Positions 20,010 to 33,530 are shown, numbered from the stretch's first letter. The stretch: 64,000 nucleotides of DNA from Amyelois transitella (GCF_032362555.1 NC_083507.1:8063001-8127000); one strand, 5' to 3'. Translations and numbers: made by a program. The notes: generated by a model from the sequence alone, not told the origin.

Positions 20010-21319
20010 CTGATAAAATAAAAAATAATGGTGATAGTATGTACTCTGTACAATGTTGTGTTGTTGAAGCACGTTCTTAGAAAACAGGAAATTATAGAAT
20101 GTGTTTAACAATATGGGCCCGAGAGATATTCATCAAAATCTGAAACCTAAACATACCTTGACTGCTAGGTCTCCAAATGATTTCCAAGAATAAAGCAGAT
20201 CTACTTAGAAGCGTTCCAAAACGACACTTCAAAAGAATGCTTAATAATAACTCTAATATTACGGTATATACGGTTAGTATTACATAGCAAAGAGAAAAAG
20301 TAAACCACAATATTACTCATGGACGCGCCCCGCAGTTTTGCTATTACGACAAATGGATATTTCCAAAATAATGCAATTACCTGGCACTATAAGAAAACAG
20401 TGCCAACAAATAATTAACAGATCTAAGCCTTTATCACATTTCATTAACACATTAACTATTTTAACATATATTTTATAATTTATTTTACTCATTCACACAT
20501 GAAATAAAAAGTTAGAGCAGCAATTCCTAGAGCCGCCATTACACTATGATCTAGTGATGTACATTACAAAATGAACTGAATTTCTGATGACAAATCGATT
20601 CCTTGTGAATTTATGATAGTTGGATCGATATCTCCGAAAAATATGAAATAAAAAAAAATATACAGAGATCGTGAAACTACGTCATCTCTGTTTTCCGCTC
20701 CGAGAATGAGATATGAATGTTCTGTCCTATTATTCACTATATGTTATAACTCATGTAAGGACATGTATATTGCCTGCTTTATACGTGAAAAAGCTGATTA
20801 GTTATGTTGTCGTTGAACGAAATAAATATGGGCATCACTTTCATAATGGTACTAATTTTCCGTGAAACTAGGTGGCTGGTTTTATTCTAGTAGTAGAGTA
20901 CTAGTTGTAGTGTTATTCCTCGGACTTACATAATACATAAAATACATAAAATCACGCCTCTTTCCCGGAGGGGTAGGCAGAGACTACCTCTTTCCACTTG
21001 CCACGATCTCTGGATATTTCCTTCGCTTCAACCTACTTCTCGGACTTACCTCGGACCAAATATCACGATGTCATCGATTGGATGCCAAAGTCAATTAATT
21101 TTGACAGTAAATATCAATGTCAAATCAAAGTGTTGGCTCCGTCATCCTGTGTTGTCATCTCATCAATCAAATCAATCAAACAAAGTGGATTTTTGTGGAT
21201 AATTCAAGAATGTATTTTATGTGCACTTTGTTTTCAGCATAATCTCTGCTCTATAATATATTCTCTTGCACTTCTTCAAATTTGTTAAAGATATGATATA
21301 AAAGCAATAATCGGCCAAA
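20010..21319. promoter_or_regulatory. Shared divergent 5' region of PAK and the golgin
   Basis: The two genes are head to head with 1.33 kb between start codons. The region must hold the promoters of both and the PAK leader exon. No TATA box or initiator can be picked with confidence. Confidence 0.45.
20919..21049 (-). mobile_element. Short SINE bracketed by 11-bp target-site duplication
   Basis: The 11-mer CTCGGACTTAC occurs at 20919-20929 and again at 21039-21049. Between them lie about 109 bp: an A/T tail of tacataaaa units on the left, then a body cgcctctttcccggaggggt. The left tail indicates minus-strand insertion. The body is a common lepidopteran repeat. Confidence 0.75.
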
Positions 21320-24300
21320 ATGGATAAACAAGGGGAAGGAACGGTAGGTTCGGTTCTAATCGAGAAATATAACGAATCACTTGATTATTTAATATTCCAT
21401 AGCTCTAAACACAATATTTGGAATACACTATAAACAAGGATTTAATTTTATGGTCAAAACAATCTAAACTAATGTATGTTCATGGGTAAATCTCATTTAT
21501 TGTACACAGTGACATCATCAGTCATTGTATGACTATTAAATACCATATATCCAGATGTAACAAGTATAAGCCAGAGCTTTTACTGTTTAGTATTAATTTC
21601 ACAATCTTCTAGAGAATTGAAGGTAAATGTCTTGATAAGCTTAGAGTGTGTCAACCAATATTTTTTTATTTTTTGATGATGTTTTTATTTAAACTTTGAC
21701 ACATCTCGTCCCAGAAAAGACTTATACACCCTTGTGAAGAGTATTTTTGAAATATGAAATATATAGGTATATTACCTGTTTATTTCATTGAGAGATGCTC
21801 TTACCAGACTGCCAACCATGACTGATATTCATTCTGATATTAGTTTTAAGTGACTTTACATACTGCCCAATAAATGCATCAAACAAAAAGTAAGTTTGGT
21901 ATAGTTTTATCTATGAAACTGTTATTGTTTTAGGTCACTGAGGCTTTTGACTGGAAGCAAGATTCTTTATTCTAAGTTGTATCTGGAAAAGATTCCATAC
22001 TAAATACCCAAAATCGGATGGCTGATTCTATCAAAGATGAGCCAAAGGTTCGATAATTTGCTAATTGTGGTCTAAATTATCATATTTCTTGTCTTTCAGA
22101 GTCCAGAAAATGTGAAAAAGAGTCCTTTTGATGACCTTACTAAGGAAGAGTTGGTCCAGAAGTATAAAGGATTACTTGCAATTGCTCAAAAGGCCAAACA
22201 GGCAAGATCTGGTAAGGATTACATTTTATGCAAAAAAACTATGTTTAATTCATGAAAACAAATTGAGTTATTTGCTAACTAAAGTTGTTAATTGAAGTTC
22301 AGCATTAACTCCTGGTAACAGTTGCAGAATCCTAGCACTGCACTACATGAGCTCCTAAGTTGCCACACATTATGATATCCATTTTACCTCATCTACCTCT
22401 AGTGGAATGTGTAGTCTATTCCTAAATCAGTTTGGTCAGCTACTTGCTAACCAAATATTTACTAATTTTTATTATTATATTTACTTTCAAATTTAAATAT
22501 GTTTTATTTTGCATAGATTTATTGGCTGAGAATGAAACTTATAAAAAACAATTTCAAAAATATGAAACAGAGAAAAAATCATACTTAGAAAACATTCAGA
22601 CTTTGCAAGAGCTAGTTAACTCCCTTACTGAACAAAAACTTAATTACATCACAGAAGTGGATGCTGCTCATACAAAGATTAAAGCCCTTAACAACAAATG
22701 TAATAGCTATGAAGAAGAAATTGATAGATACAAAGCAGAGATTATTGTGAAAGACCAAAAATATGGTGATACAGCCCAAAAACTGTCTGACCTTGATAGT
22801 GAAATAATTTCCTTGAAACGACAAAATAAAAGACTCTTAGAAGAGAACGAACAACTCATAAATCAACTAACAGATCTTGAAACACAAATTAATGAATTTA
22901 ACAATATTGGCCTTCAGCAAAGAGAACAACTCAAAATATTGGAGGAGAAAGTCCATTTAGGTAAGTTTACTAATTGATAGGTTAGGTATTAAGTTTTGTA
23001 TTTTTAACTTAATTTTAAATATCTCTTATATTTTTTTTTAGAAAATGAGTACAAGGTTCAACTTGAACATCTGAACAATAAAATCAGAGAGTTACAAACA
23101 CAACTTATCTCAAACAAAACAGAAGAAGCTGAAGATCAAGTATCATTTGATTATGAAAAGAAAATAAAAGATATAATGGAGATGTTTGAAGCTGAAAAAA
23201 ACAAAAAAGAGAAAGCTAACATCAAATTAAGGAGCTACAAAGATAAAATACTTAAGTGTGCTGCTTGTATCAATCAACTGAAAAACTCTAGATTCATTCT
23301 GGCTAAAACAGTGAAAGAATATTCTGAAAATATACCCAAATGGCAAAATGACATTCTAAAGGCTTCAAAAGTCTTAGACGATCAGATTGATAAACTGAAT
23401 AAGGAAAATTCAAATCTTAAAGAAAAGCTGAATAACTTGGAAAATATATATGCAAAAGAAAATGGCGAAAAGGATAAAAATCTGATTGCTGAAATTAATC
23501 AGCATAACGAATTGTTAAAATCGAATATATCTGACTTACAAAATCAGTTAAAAGATTCATTGGAATGTAATAATGTTCTCAAAGAAAATTTAGAAAAAAT
23601 AAAAGTAGAATATCAGAGGGAAATTGCAATTTTGAGTGATCAAATTATAGAAGTTCGGGAAAATTGGAACGAAATTTTGCGGAAAAATAAAGACCTCAAT
23701 TCATTTGTTGAAAAACTTCAATTAGAAAACAAAAAGTTACTTAATTCAATGGAGGAGCAAAGAAATGAAAATGAAGAAGTTAAAAATATGGCATTACAAA
23801 TAAAGGCATTAGAAAGTGAAAAATCAATGTTAGTTAAAGAAAAAATGAATGCAAGAGATAGTGTAGTAGAACTTGAAAATCAAAATAAATCACTTACTGT
23901 TCAATTAGAGGGGACTTCATCGGAGTTACAATTGATGAAGTCGAAAGTTGAACTTCTATCGCAGCAGAAGTCAGCACTCGAGGCTGAATATAAAAATGAT
24001 AAGAATGATGAGGTCAACCATTTCAAATCTGAAATGAAGATATTACAGGAACAATATGATTTACTAAAAAAAGAGCATGATCATTTGCAAGATTTAAATG
24101 GGCTTTTAAAAGAAGAAGTAGAAACATTAAAACTTTCTTTGGAGCAACCAAAAGATGATACAGATAATTCAGATCTGAATGTTTCACTTCAAGCTGATAT
24201 AGTGAAATTAGAAACGAAGTTGTCTGCATATAAACAAGAGAATGCCACTCTTTTATCAGAATTAAAGGAATCTCGAAGCAAAATCAAAGAATTTGATAAC

Positions 24301-27300
24301 TTGGTCGCTGAATATGAAGATGCTAAATCAAAATTAATGAGTTACAAAACTGAGAATTCGGAACTACTTAATGAAATGAAAGAAATAAATCAAGTACTTA
24401 AAGAACGAGGTGAATCTATATCAAAATTACAAAAGGCAATTGCTGAATTAGAGAGATTAGTTGAAACTTTGGAGAAAGCTAGAGATGATATGGCACATGA
24501 AAAAGATAACTTGAATAAAAAGATTGAAAACTTAGAAAACGAATTAAAAAATGCAGAATCAAAGACCGACACAAATGGTAACGTAATTGAGAAAGTTATT
24601 ACCGAGAGAGACAATGCTTTGAAGTTACTCTCTGAAAAGGAAGCAATCATAGTTGTTTTGAAAGATGAAATAGATAAATTTAAACAGGCGCAAATATCTG
24701 CAGGTAAATATTGCTTTCACGTTACATATTCAAAAACATATTACACATTGCTAAAAGACTATCTTATATATAATTATGTACTTACTACTGCAGATTTACC
24801 ACAAGAAGATATGTCAACATCTACCATATCTAGAGCTGAAGAACTATCTAGAATGAGAGATTTAGACGAAACATTCGAAGAAAAGTAAGTAATTACATAA
24901 TATAACATTTCATATATTATGATTAAGAGAATTGATTTTAAGCACAGATTTTATGAATTCTAGATACACAAAATTAAGAATATTCGCTTTGAAACTAAAG
25001 AAAAAACTCAATGAAACAAAAACCGAATTACAAAATGTAGAACAAGATAAGGCTAAAATAGAGAAGTTACTGCATGAAAATGTTTCAAAACAAGTGCAAA
25101 GTGGCGATGAAGTGGATGGCATTAAACAAGATGATAAGGCCATCCAAAAAGACGAAATTGATGATCTCCAAGCTAGAGTTACGAGCTTAACTGAAGTTGC
25201 TGAAACAGGTGAAAAGACAGCTGCTGAGTTACTCAAAGTTCGAGGTACACACCATATGTATATATATTATTTCTGTCTTCGATTCAAATTTTCGCATGTT
25301 CTGAATGGCTACCGGCTAATTTGTCCCGTATATATTTATTTATTTGTATCTTTGCAGTGGAATTGGAGACTATGTCTAAACAGCTTGCTGCTGAAATCGG
25401 AGCTCATAAAGTAACAAAAGAACAATTAGAGAAGGCACGTCGTGATGCTAAGAAGAAAAATGTATTGAGTCTGGAAATGGAAGATTATGAGAGGTCAATG
25501 AAGGAACTCACCACCAAAATGGAAGAGAAGAAAAAGAAGATGGTCCAAGTAAGAAATGATAACTAAGAAATTAATATTTTTACTCACATTGCAGTTACAC
25601 GCATCTACATTACTTGAATCAAGTACATACAATTAAATGTAATAAAAAAATACATAATAATTATTTCAGATGGAATCAACAATCGACACTCAAGAAGGAA
25701 CCATAACGGCAATGAAAACCCAAATAAAGTTGTTGGAAGAACAAATTAAGACGGAAGAAACTCAAAATAGACTTATAAGAGAAGAGTTGCAGCACGTAAT
25801 AGAAGAAGGAAAAGAGAAAGACAGCATCATCCAGACTAAAAATGGTATAATTTTCAAACTTGAGCAAGACCTGGAGGATGAAAAGCGAAAGAATGAAGAA
25901 TCTGATTTGGAAATGACTACATTGATCAGCGAGAAGGAGAAGATAATAATGGCATTAGGGGAAGATAAGGCAGAGTTGAACAACAAAGTGAAGAGATTGG
26001 AGTTCAAGTGTTCTGAGCTGAATGAAAAATTAAGGATCGCAAATATTGAGTTGGGTGATTTGAAGACTGAGTATACAAGTTACAAGGTAAATCTAGTTTG
26101 ATGATAATTTCCTTTTTTAATAAATTCTAGTAATACTGTAACAAGACAGACAGATTCCATGAACAATATTACCTGATAGTACATAATATTTTTCTTAGGT
26201 TCGAGCACAAGCAGTTTTACGTCAGAACCAGACAGTAGATCACAGCCAAGAGGAACAGTTGAAGGAGGAAGCCGCGGCTCTTAAGGCGCAAATAGAGACG
26301 CTTACTGTTAAACTTACGGCAATGTCGTAAGTAGCAATTGTCAATAAATTTTAGCCAATTTGATACTGCCATATAACCTGCACAGTTTATTCAAAGCACT
26401 CGGGGTTCACTATATAGGGCCCAATTCAAAATAATTACACCTATACTTATTTCCAATATTTTGTTCGGAAAATTTACCAATCAAAACATGCTTGTATATT
26501 TTGTTTGTGACAGTGAACAGTGTGCCGAGCGTACTGCAGAAGCGGAGAGTGCGCGACGGCGTGTGTCTGAGAGTTCGGCCGAAGCCAGCCGAGCGATGCA
26601 GCGCACTGCACGTCTACAAGCCGATCTCACCAAGCTGGGGCAGCAGCTGGAAGAGGAGCGGACGCAGCATAAACTGCAGGTGCGTGGCACTCTGTTCAAG
26701 CAGTACCTTTTACGTAACTGTTTCTTGTCTGAGAATTCGGCTAAGGCCGAGTGATGTAGCGAACTGCGGCTATAGGCTGTTCCCCACCAGGTTGGGGCAG
26801 GAGCTAGAGGAAAAGCGCACTCAGAATAAACTGCTATTGTGAGACGCGTGTCTGACAGTTCGGCCGAAGCCAACAATGCAATGCAACGCACTGCACGTCT
26901 ACAGGCCGATCTCATCAACCTCGGGCATCAGCTGAAAGAGGAGCGCACTAAGCATAAACTGCACATAGGTGTCTTCCACTCAGGGTAGAGTTTCACTCAA
27001 GTTTGGTATCTGAGAGTTAATTGTAGCTGTACGTTATGCTCCGTCTATACAGTAGAAATATCATTCCTGGTCGGACCTTCATTGTTACTTACCATGTTTA
27101 TTAGTGTTATTGACCATGTTTATTTAGTGACGTGTGGTTTCCGGCACTAAAGAATAGGAGTTCGTCATCTTTTTCCCCTGGATGTCGTAAACGGTGACTA
27201 CGGGATAGGCTTATAAACTTGGGATTCTTCTTGCAGGCGATGGGCCTGCCACAATTTGAATCTCAGTTCCATAATTAAGCAATACAGCTCGTTTAGCCTA

Positions 27301-30300
27301 ATCCTTTCGGTTTTATCAAGATTGTCGGCTCTGTCAACCCCGCAAAAGATAAAGACGTGATAATTTGTATGTATGTACATGTTTATTTAAGTAAATCAAG
27401 CGCTTATCTCGCATCAGTTAAGTAGTTCTAGGGTTAGTAGTTTGAGGCTTAGTGATTACCCTACATATTTGATCAAACCATTGAGTGTGAGCGTACTCTT
27501 GACTCTTTATTATACCCATGACCTAGACAGCGATTCAATATCGTGTAGAAATAGGTGATAGGCTCAAAAAAACCAGTATGATCACGAATCATTAACTAGG
27601 TAAGGATTTTATTTATTACAAAAGTTTTATTGATTTCATTGTAATTTTCAGATATCGACTCTAACACAATGCTATAAGGCTCAAATCAGCGAATTGGAGG
27701 CCCGGCTGCAAACCGAGACGGAATCCCTAAGGAAGAAGCTTGCGGCTGCGCAGGAAAATATATCAGCTAAGCGGGACGACAACTCTAATCAGTACTTGGT
27801 GCCCGTTATACCGAAAGAGGAGAGTGATGGCGAAATGGACATTAATGTATCTATGATACCAAGGGAGGAGGGAGAGGTAAGATAGCTTGTAGTACTATGA
27901 ATCAATACTTTCTTTTACAACTCGCTTTTCTTTGTTGGTATATCAAACAGTTCCTTGGTATCGAATGTATAAAATGTTTAGGATTTATAGGTGAGAGGAG
28001 AGAGTATTAAATTGGATTGTTGGTAGTGTTTTTAATTATATATGACCATACTGTAAATTTCCCCGAAGATTTTCCTTTGACGATGCCCCTTCGTTTTTGC
28101 CGAGCGCATTGTGAGTAGCTAGTATATTAGATTATATTTGTCTCACTAGCTTTTTAATTGACAAGTTTTGTATGTACTTACTCAGTTTAATATACACAGT
28201 TTAAGTATGTGTATGTGTGTGGTTCTTTAGAATAAGACTTTTATCTCTTTCCTATGGTTGTCGTAAATGGAGAGTTAGTGATAGGCTATTCAACTTGGGA
28301 TTCTTTTATAGGTGATGAGCTAGCAACAGCTGTCACTATTTGAATCTTAATTAGATCATTAAGCCATACATATGAACGTGGCCTTTTAGTTTTTGCGAGA
28401 GTGTTGGGTTTGTCTACCTTGTAAGGGATAAAGACGTGGTTATATGTATATATATAATTTTGTGGAAGTGATAAAAAAAGACAGAGTTGTATCTTTAACA
28501 ATCAAAACTTTTAAAGGGATCGGAAGCAGCCCCGTCGCCTCCACCATCCAAATCGTACATGACGAGCGCCGGAAGCGGCCGTTCTCCCGTGCCTCTAGAA
28601 AGGTTGCTGGAGGAAGGAGTGCCAGAAGATGAGGCCCTGGACACTTCGTCGCTGGGACTCACTCCTGATCAGGAGATAGCAGATCTCAAACGTAGACTTC
28701 AGGCTCAACAACAAAGGTACATAGATTACACATTAAACTACATCAGCCCGCGTAGCATGGTATCCACGACGCCATTTTTATCGCTCGAAAAACTATCGCT
28801 GTCCCGTTTTACATCATAATAAGAAACGAAACAGCGATAGATTTTCGCGTTTTTATTCCCATGTAAATTTTTTAAATTGAAAATTTATTGTTACTTTTTC
28901 TCATTTTCAACAGGGTGAAACACGTGACCGTGTTATTATCTGAATCCGAACGAGAAGGTGCAAGACTGTCTCAGTTGAGCGAGCTACTAAAATCGGAGCT
29001 ACGTAGAGTTCGCGCCGCTACGCACAACGCGCACAACACAGAGTACATGAAGAATGTCACTCTCAAGGTGAGGCGGGCGGGGATTGTTCACTTGAAGTAT
29101 CCTTATTAATTTATTAATTGTGTTGTTGATGTTTGTTCAAAAGAGCAAGATAGACTCAACTGAGCGAGCTACTGAAAGCGGAGCTGTGGAGGGTGCGCCC
29201 CGCTTCTTTGTTGTTATTCATAATAAAAGCGTGCGTGAATGTGATGTTTTAATATGTATTTTGTATTAGTTTTGATAAGTAAAATTATATGATACACCTT
29301 GTCTAAGCGAGCGGTCAAGAGGAGTGCGATTCTACGTTCGGTAGGTACATATCCGGCCTAAAACTTATACAAAACTCATAGACGAAAGTATATATCTTAC
29401 AATCTCGCTGAAAGCATAAAAAGCAAACAATTTCGTCCGTCCGTTCGAAAATGGATCTCAAAACATTAATACAATAAACTACACAAGCCCCTTTAGCAGA
29501 GTTTTATATTAAAGGATGTTGTGGTGCTTTAAATAATTGTGATTTTAAAAATTCAACGTTTATGTAGGATTAAAACTGGTTTATTTGTTTTAGTTCCTAA
29601 CCCTGGGCCCGGGAGACGAGCGTAGCCGCCTCGTTCCTGTGTTGCAGAAGATCTTGACTCTCACGCCGGAAGAAACACTAAAGATACAAGCCATTGCCAA
29701 AGGTAAGTTTGTAGGGCTATCAGGGTATCATTTGAACTGACTGTTTGAGTTTTGCCTGTCATATTAAGTCAATTATCGACAGTATCAGTTTCGATAATCT
29801 TCTCCACTTTCATTTTCCTTCGATATAACATATTAAGTATATTTGATTTTGATTAGTTCTTAACAGTCTTGATATTACCGAAGAAAAAGTCTCATTGTTC
29901 TGTTACTTCTAATGCGCTTTTAGTATTTGGCTATTAGCTATGGAATCTGTTTCTACCAACATATTACTTTTCCAAGTACAGTCAAAAGAGCCTTACCATA
30001 CCATTTCCCTATTTCGTGATGTCAAAGCATAGGCACAGGCAAAGGCTTACATCCATTTTACTAAATTAAAGCTGTGTACATCGTATTCCACGCGATTGTT
30101 GCTTCAAAACCTTCGCCATTTCATTGTTTCGCTGTTTTAGGGGCATCATAAAAAAGCAGAGCTGTATGGAAATTTTTCGTTCAAGGCACGTTCGTATGTA
30201 AGAGGGTTGTGATTGGTTGATTTCATGCAGATTCACCTTTGCAAGAACTCATCCAAATATTGAATTTATTTGCAGGTCAAGATCCCAATCCTGGCAAAGG

Positions 30301-30337
30301 CTGGGGGAGTTACCTGCCGTGGCCTGGCGGAAAATAA
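21320..30337 (+). CDS. Gcc2: GRIP-domain golgin, GCC185/GCC2 type
   Basis: Fifteen exons: 21320-21343, 22100-22211, 22517-22960, 23042-24703, 24794-24884, 24964-25244, 25358-25548, 25670-26086, 26199-26326, 26514-26679, 27652-27876, 28517-28716, 28914-29067, 29594-29702 and 30276-30337. All phases match and give 1421 residues. The protein tethers vesicles at the trans-Golgi network and is recruited by Arl/Rab GTPases through GRIP. Near the start is SPFDDLTKEELVQKYKGLLA; then about 1100 residues of heptad-rich coiled coil, including YTKLRIFALKLKKKL and EMEDYERSMKEL typical of GCC2; the C-terminus is a GRIP domain, NTEYMKNVTLKFLTLGPGDE followed by RSRLVPVLQKILTLTPEE, then GQDPNPGKGWGSYLPWPGGK. 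The GCC2 assignment rests on these remembered motifs and overall order. The start may instead be at 22018. Confidence 0.93.
22018..22047 (+). CDS. Gcc2: Possible alternative first coding exon of the golgin
   Basis: ATG at 22018 opens MADSIKDEPK and then meets a GT (gttcgat) at 22048. The frame joins exon 22100 in phase 0, as does exon 21320-21343. The same exon could also be entered from an acceptor at about 21934 (tgttttag), in which case the first frame stops after 13 codons. The donor is poor, so this is a secondary candidate. Confidence 0.3.
26726..26836 (+). pseudogene. Decayed copy 1 of golgin exon 10
   Basis: Aligns to the 3' two thirds of exon 26514-26679 (gtctgagaattcggctaagg against gtctgagagttcggccgaag; ending aataaactg), with in-frame stops and frameshifting changes. 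It begins only 47 bp after the exon's donor. Confidence 0.85.
26842..26967 (+). pseudogene. Copy 2 of golgin exon 10, still open in frame
   Basis: About 85% identical to exon 10 over 120 bp by hand count. It reads RRVSDSSAEANNAMQRTARL, then QADLINLGHQLKEERTKHKL, without stops. The 5' 30% of the exon and its acceptor are missing, so it is unlikely to be spliced as it stands, although a GT follows near 26970. Confidence 0.85.
27129..27381 (-). repeat. SINE/MITE-like element, family A copy
   Basis: Reverse-orientation copy of the 17374-17636 family: starts cgtgtggtttccggcac, includes gataggcttataaacttggg, ends ataaagacgtgataatttgt. It lies in golgin intron 10. Confidence 0.8.
28217..28455 (-). 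repeat. SINE/MITE-like element, family A copy
   Basis: Reverse-orientation copy ending gataaagacgtggttatatg. It lies about 60 bp upstream of the acceptor of golgin exon 28517-28716. Confidence 0.75.
28741..28845. repeat. Small palindromic repeat, family B copy
   Basis: Contains ctatcgctgtcccgtttt and, 25 bp on, acagcgatag, forming a partial hairpin. It matches 30541-30662 in reverse and part of 47541-47630. Confidence 0.65.
29144..29205 (+). pseudogene. Decayed partial copy of golgin exon 13
   Basis: Shares tgagcgagctact and cggagct with exon 28914-29067 (about three quarters identity over 60 bp). It lies 76 bp after that exon's donor, in the following intron. A one-base insertion or deletion and loss of flanking exon argue against function. 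Confidence 0.75.
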
Positions 30338-30540
30338 GAACTTATGGCTAAATTTGGTTTATTAAGTGAAATATCTTGAGGTTATATTGACAAAACGGAC
30401 TATGTATATGTAATTTTAAAATTGAAGAAAGGATGTTGAATTTCGAACGTTGTCGGTAAGACACGCATATTTGTGCAAGATTTAAAAGTATTAACGTTTA
30501 GTGTAGCAAATTAAATTACATCCATTTTTGCGATATAAAG

Positions 30541-30662
30541 CCCGTTTTAAGTCAGAATATAAAGCAAAAACTCGCAGTTTCGCTTTATATTATGACAAAA
30601 CGGGACAGCGATACTTCTTCGCGCAATAAAAACGGTGTTGTGCGTGCCATGCTACGAGGGCA
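30541..30662. repeat. Small palindromic repeat, family B copy with strong hairpin
   Basis: cccgttttaagtcagaat pairs with attatgacaaaacggg across a short centre, with further pairing of ataaagc/gctttat. It is a reverse copy of 28741-28845. It falls in the golgin 3' UTR. Confidence 0.7.
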
Positions 30663-30719
30663 GCTTAATTCCCCTATCTTCAACTTTAATATTATAGCAA
30701 GCATCGTGGATATATGTCA

Positions 30720-30729
30720 AATAAATAAA
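30720..30729 (+). terminator. Candidate poly(A) signals for the golgin
   Basis: Two overlapping AATAAA hexamers about 385 bp after the stop, the first canonical ones downstream. Confidence 0.5.
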
Positions 30730-30749
30730 ATACTTATATATAATAATAA

Positions 30750-33530
30750 TTGTCTGTGATTAAAGTCTGCATGAATGTAAGTAAGCCTAAAGCAAATACC
30801 TTGTTTATAATTGAGAAGCAATGAAAATATCAGAGCATTTATTTATTTCTCTATATATTATGGTAATGTAATGAGTAAAAATTTATTACATATTTATGTG
30901 CCTATCGCGGGAGGATAATTCGATAGTTTCGGAACTATTGTAATTTATCTTTGTTTGATTAAAATTTATTGATTTAATTTTTTTACATTATTGTGCAAAT
31001 AATTTGTATACATTAGCATGACCTTTTTATAAAGGTTGAAAATGAAAAGGTTAAATGTATAAATTGAAATTCCTGGAAACTATGTCATTATGAGATAATT
31101 AAATATTAACTAAATTGAGTATATCATTTGTAACCTATAAATTATTTGTAATTGTGTTATAAATGTTTATAAATAAATGACATTGTTTGCTTCCCGTACA
31201 ACAAGTGTAAAATGAGACTATCAATTATAATAATTTAATAAGTGGTATATTATATACTTAATTCACTTAAATCATTCAGCTTTGATCATAAATTAATTTT
31301 TCCTATGTTGACATTTTTAATTGTCCCTAGTTATGCAATCATTTGGTGTATAATTTAATTGAATCTGCATGAATGTTTTAGATTAAACAAACCTTTTTTG
31401 CTGTAATACATCGAGGTAATTCAAAGAAATAGAAAAAATCAATGTATTTATTTATACTGCAGTACAACTATGATATGAAAAGGTGGTCCCTTATAATAAG
31501 TAACCATAGATCACAGATTTGTCAAAACTGAATCCATTCTGTTTACATATAATTTTGAATTTAAAGTTAGTACATATTTACATGGTTCAGGTTTAAATTA
31601 CAGAATTCAAAATGTTTATTACTTATAAAATTAAATTTGGTGTTTGATATTTGTGGGGGCTCTAAGAGATGATTTCTAGAAATTCAGAGTAAGACACGAG
31701 CAACGCTACAGGCACAAAAGGATGTATGCGTTTCGATAACTATGACTTCAAAAGTCTAATTCAAGACGGTGGATGTGATATAATCTGTACCCGTGTTCGG
31801 AACAGATCCTTTACTATTGAGTATTTCTATTGTATGGGCTTTGGTTGCAATAGTAAGAAATTGAGGACACTAACACGATTAAACTTTCACTATCTTGCAT
31901 CATACTGCATGTATGTATAGGTAGAAAAATAGGTATTTTGGATTTCGGAAAACATGATCCGATAATAAATTTTATCCACTATTAAATAACCTGACCTATT
32001 AGGATGGTTTGCCATTATAATATCGTTTTATTTTAATATAATTTTAATAATGTGACATTCCGAAACCTGTATTTGTGAATAGATTGACCGCTGTCGAAAC
32101 TAGTTGCAGCCGTTCAAGGGCGACAAGGCCCGGGCGGCTTTCACACATGCTTGGCGGCACAACTATTTGTTTATTACGAAATTTAATTACGACCTGAAAT
32201 ATGTTGTGCTCGGGTGAATTGTTTACTTAATTCTGAACTTTAAAGCACTTCGTTCTTAGAAATGGAAGAACGGAACCCTAGTAGAATCACTCTAGTGTCA
32301 CAGTAAAAGAGTGTCTTGCGCTTCTATATAGGCATTTCGTTTTAGTCACATCCAAGTTCAAAATCTACAGAAATAAGTAGAACGTGATATGAATTTTAGT
32401 TTTTTTTTTACTCTTACCAATTAAATCTCTGTTTGTAGAAATATACTTTATTTATAGTTTACAGGGTATCAGAAGCGCATGACACAGTGCTTTCGCCATT
32501 TCGATGAAATTTTTTGTTGTGTGGTATTTTTAATGCTTCTTAAAGCATTCATAATTCATGCTTTCAGTCGTATTTAATTTATGTAACATTGTTTAAAATT
32601 ATATATTTAAGTTATGAAACTATTTTTAACGTGAACGTGGCTCAATTTCATAAGTTCATTTTACAAAAGCACTTGTGTCTAAAATTGTACCTACTTAATT
32701 GATTACAATTTTGTAAGGTTTACTGGTAGGGTTTATTTTTTTATATACCTAGTACTTACTTAAATCATAAATTATAAAATGGTTATAAAATTGGTTTTTA
32801 TGTAATATGTATAGTTATTCAATAAACTACATTTTGTTGTATTTGTTTATTTATTTGCACTCCTATTGTGAAAATATAGTAGGTAATTGATAAAGATTAA
32901 ACTTTTTTTTTGTTATCATGACTCGCTGACGTGGCTCAAATAAAAAAAAACATACTTATTCAAAAGGAGTTTAAGTCATATTTAGAAATTTTATCTATGG
33001 TAGTAAAGCCTTATTTATTCATAATTAAGTCGATACTGCAAAGCCTTGTACGAACTTAAAAGCAAATGCCAAAATTCTATGCAAATGTTTTATCCGAAGC
33101 TACTGCTATTGCGATTATTTTAAGTACCTGTTGTCTATGTATTATACTAGTCCATGCTTCGTCTAAGATTTTCTAAGAAAACCATTACATAATGTAGCTA
33201 TATTTCAATTATTACAAACACAAAAGCGTAGGTAATTTTCTAAATAGGCGGCGGAAAGTTGAACATAATATTTTGTAAGAAGTTTCGTTCTAATGGGAAC
33301 AAATACTGGCAATCTATTGGAAAAGCATTAACAGAAAAAGAAAATAGGTACGTGCTTCCGGTTTTCATCTTGCCTAAATAAATAAATTATAGAAATACCC
33401 TAATATAATAACCTTACGTAAAAGTCAGTGCTTTTCATTAATAATATCATATATTTAAAAGATTATTTTAAGTGATATCAAAGCTTATTATAAAATAAAA
33501 AAAATAAGTAGTTTATTCGATTTTATTGAT
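30750..33530. other. Intergenic, no gene seen
   Basis: AT-rich, with scattered stops in all frames. No dispersed repeat with a second copy in the window was recognised apart from simple tracts. Confidence 0.4.

Noticed and set aside
26481-26918. 145-codon minus-strand frame
   Set aside because: Antisense shadow of golgin exon 10 and its two copies; the repeated CRRAVRCIA motif simply mirrors the exon repeats.
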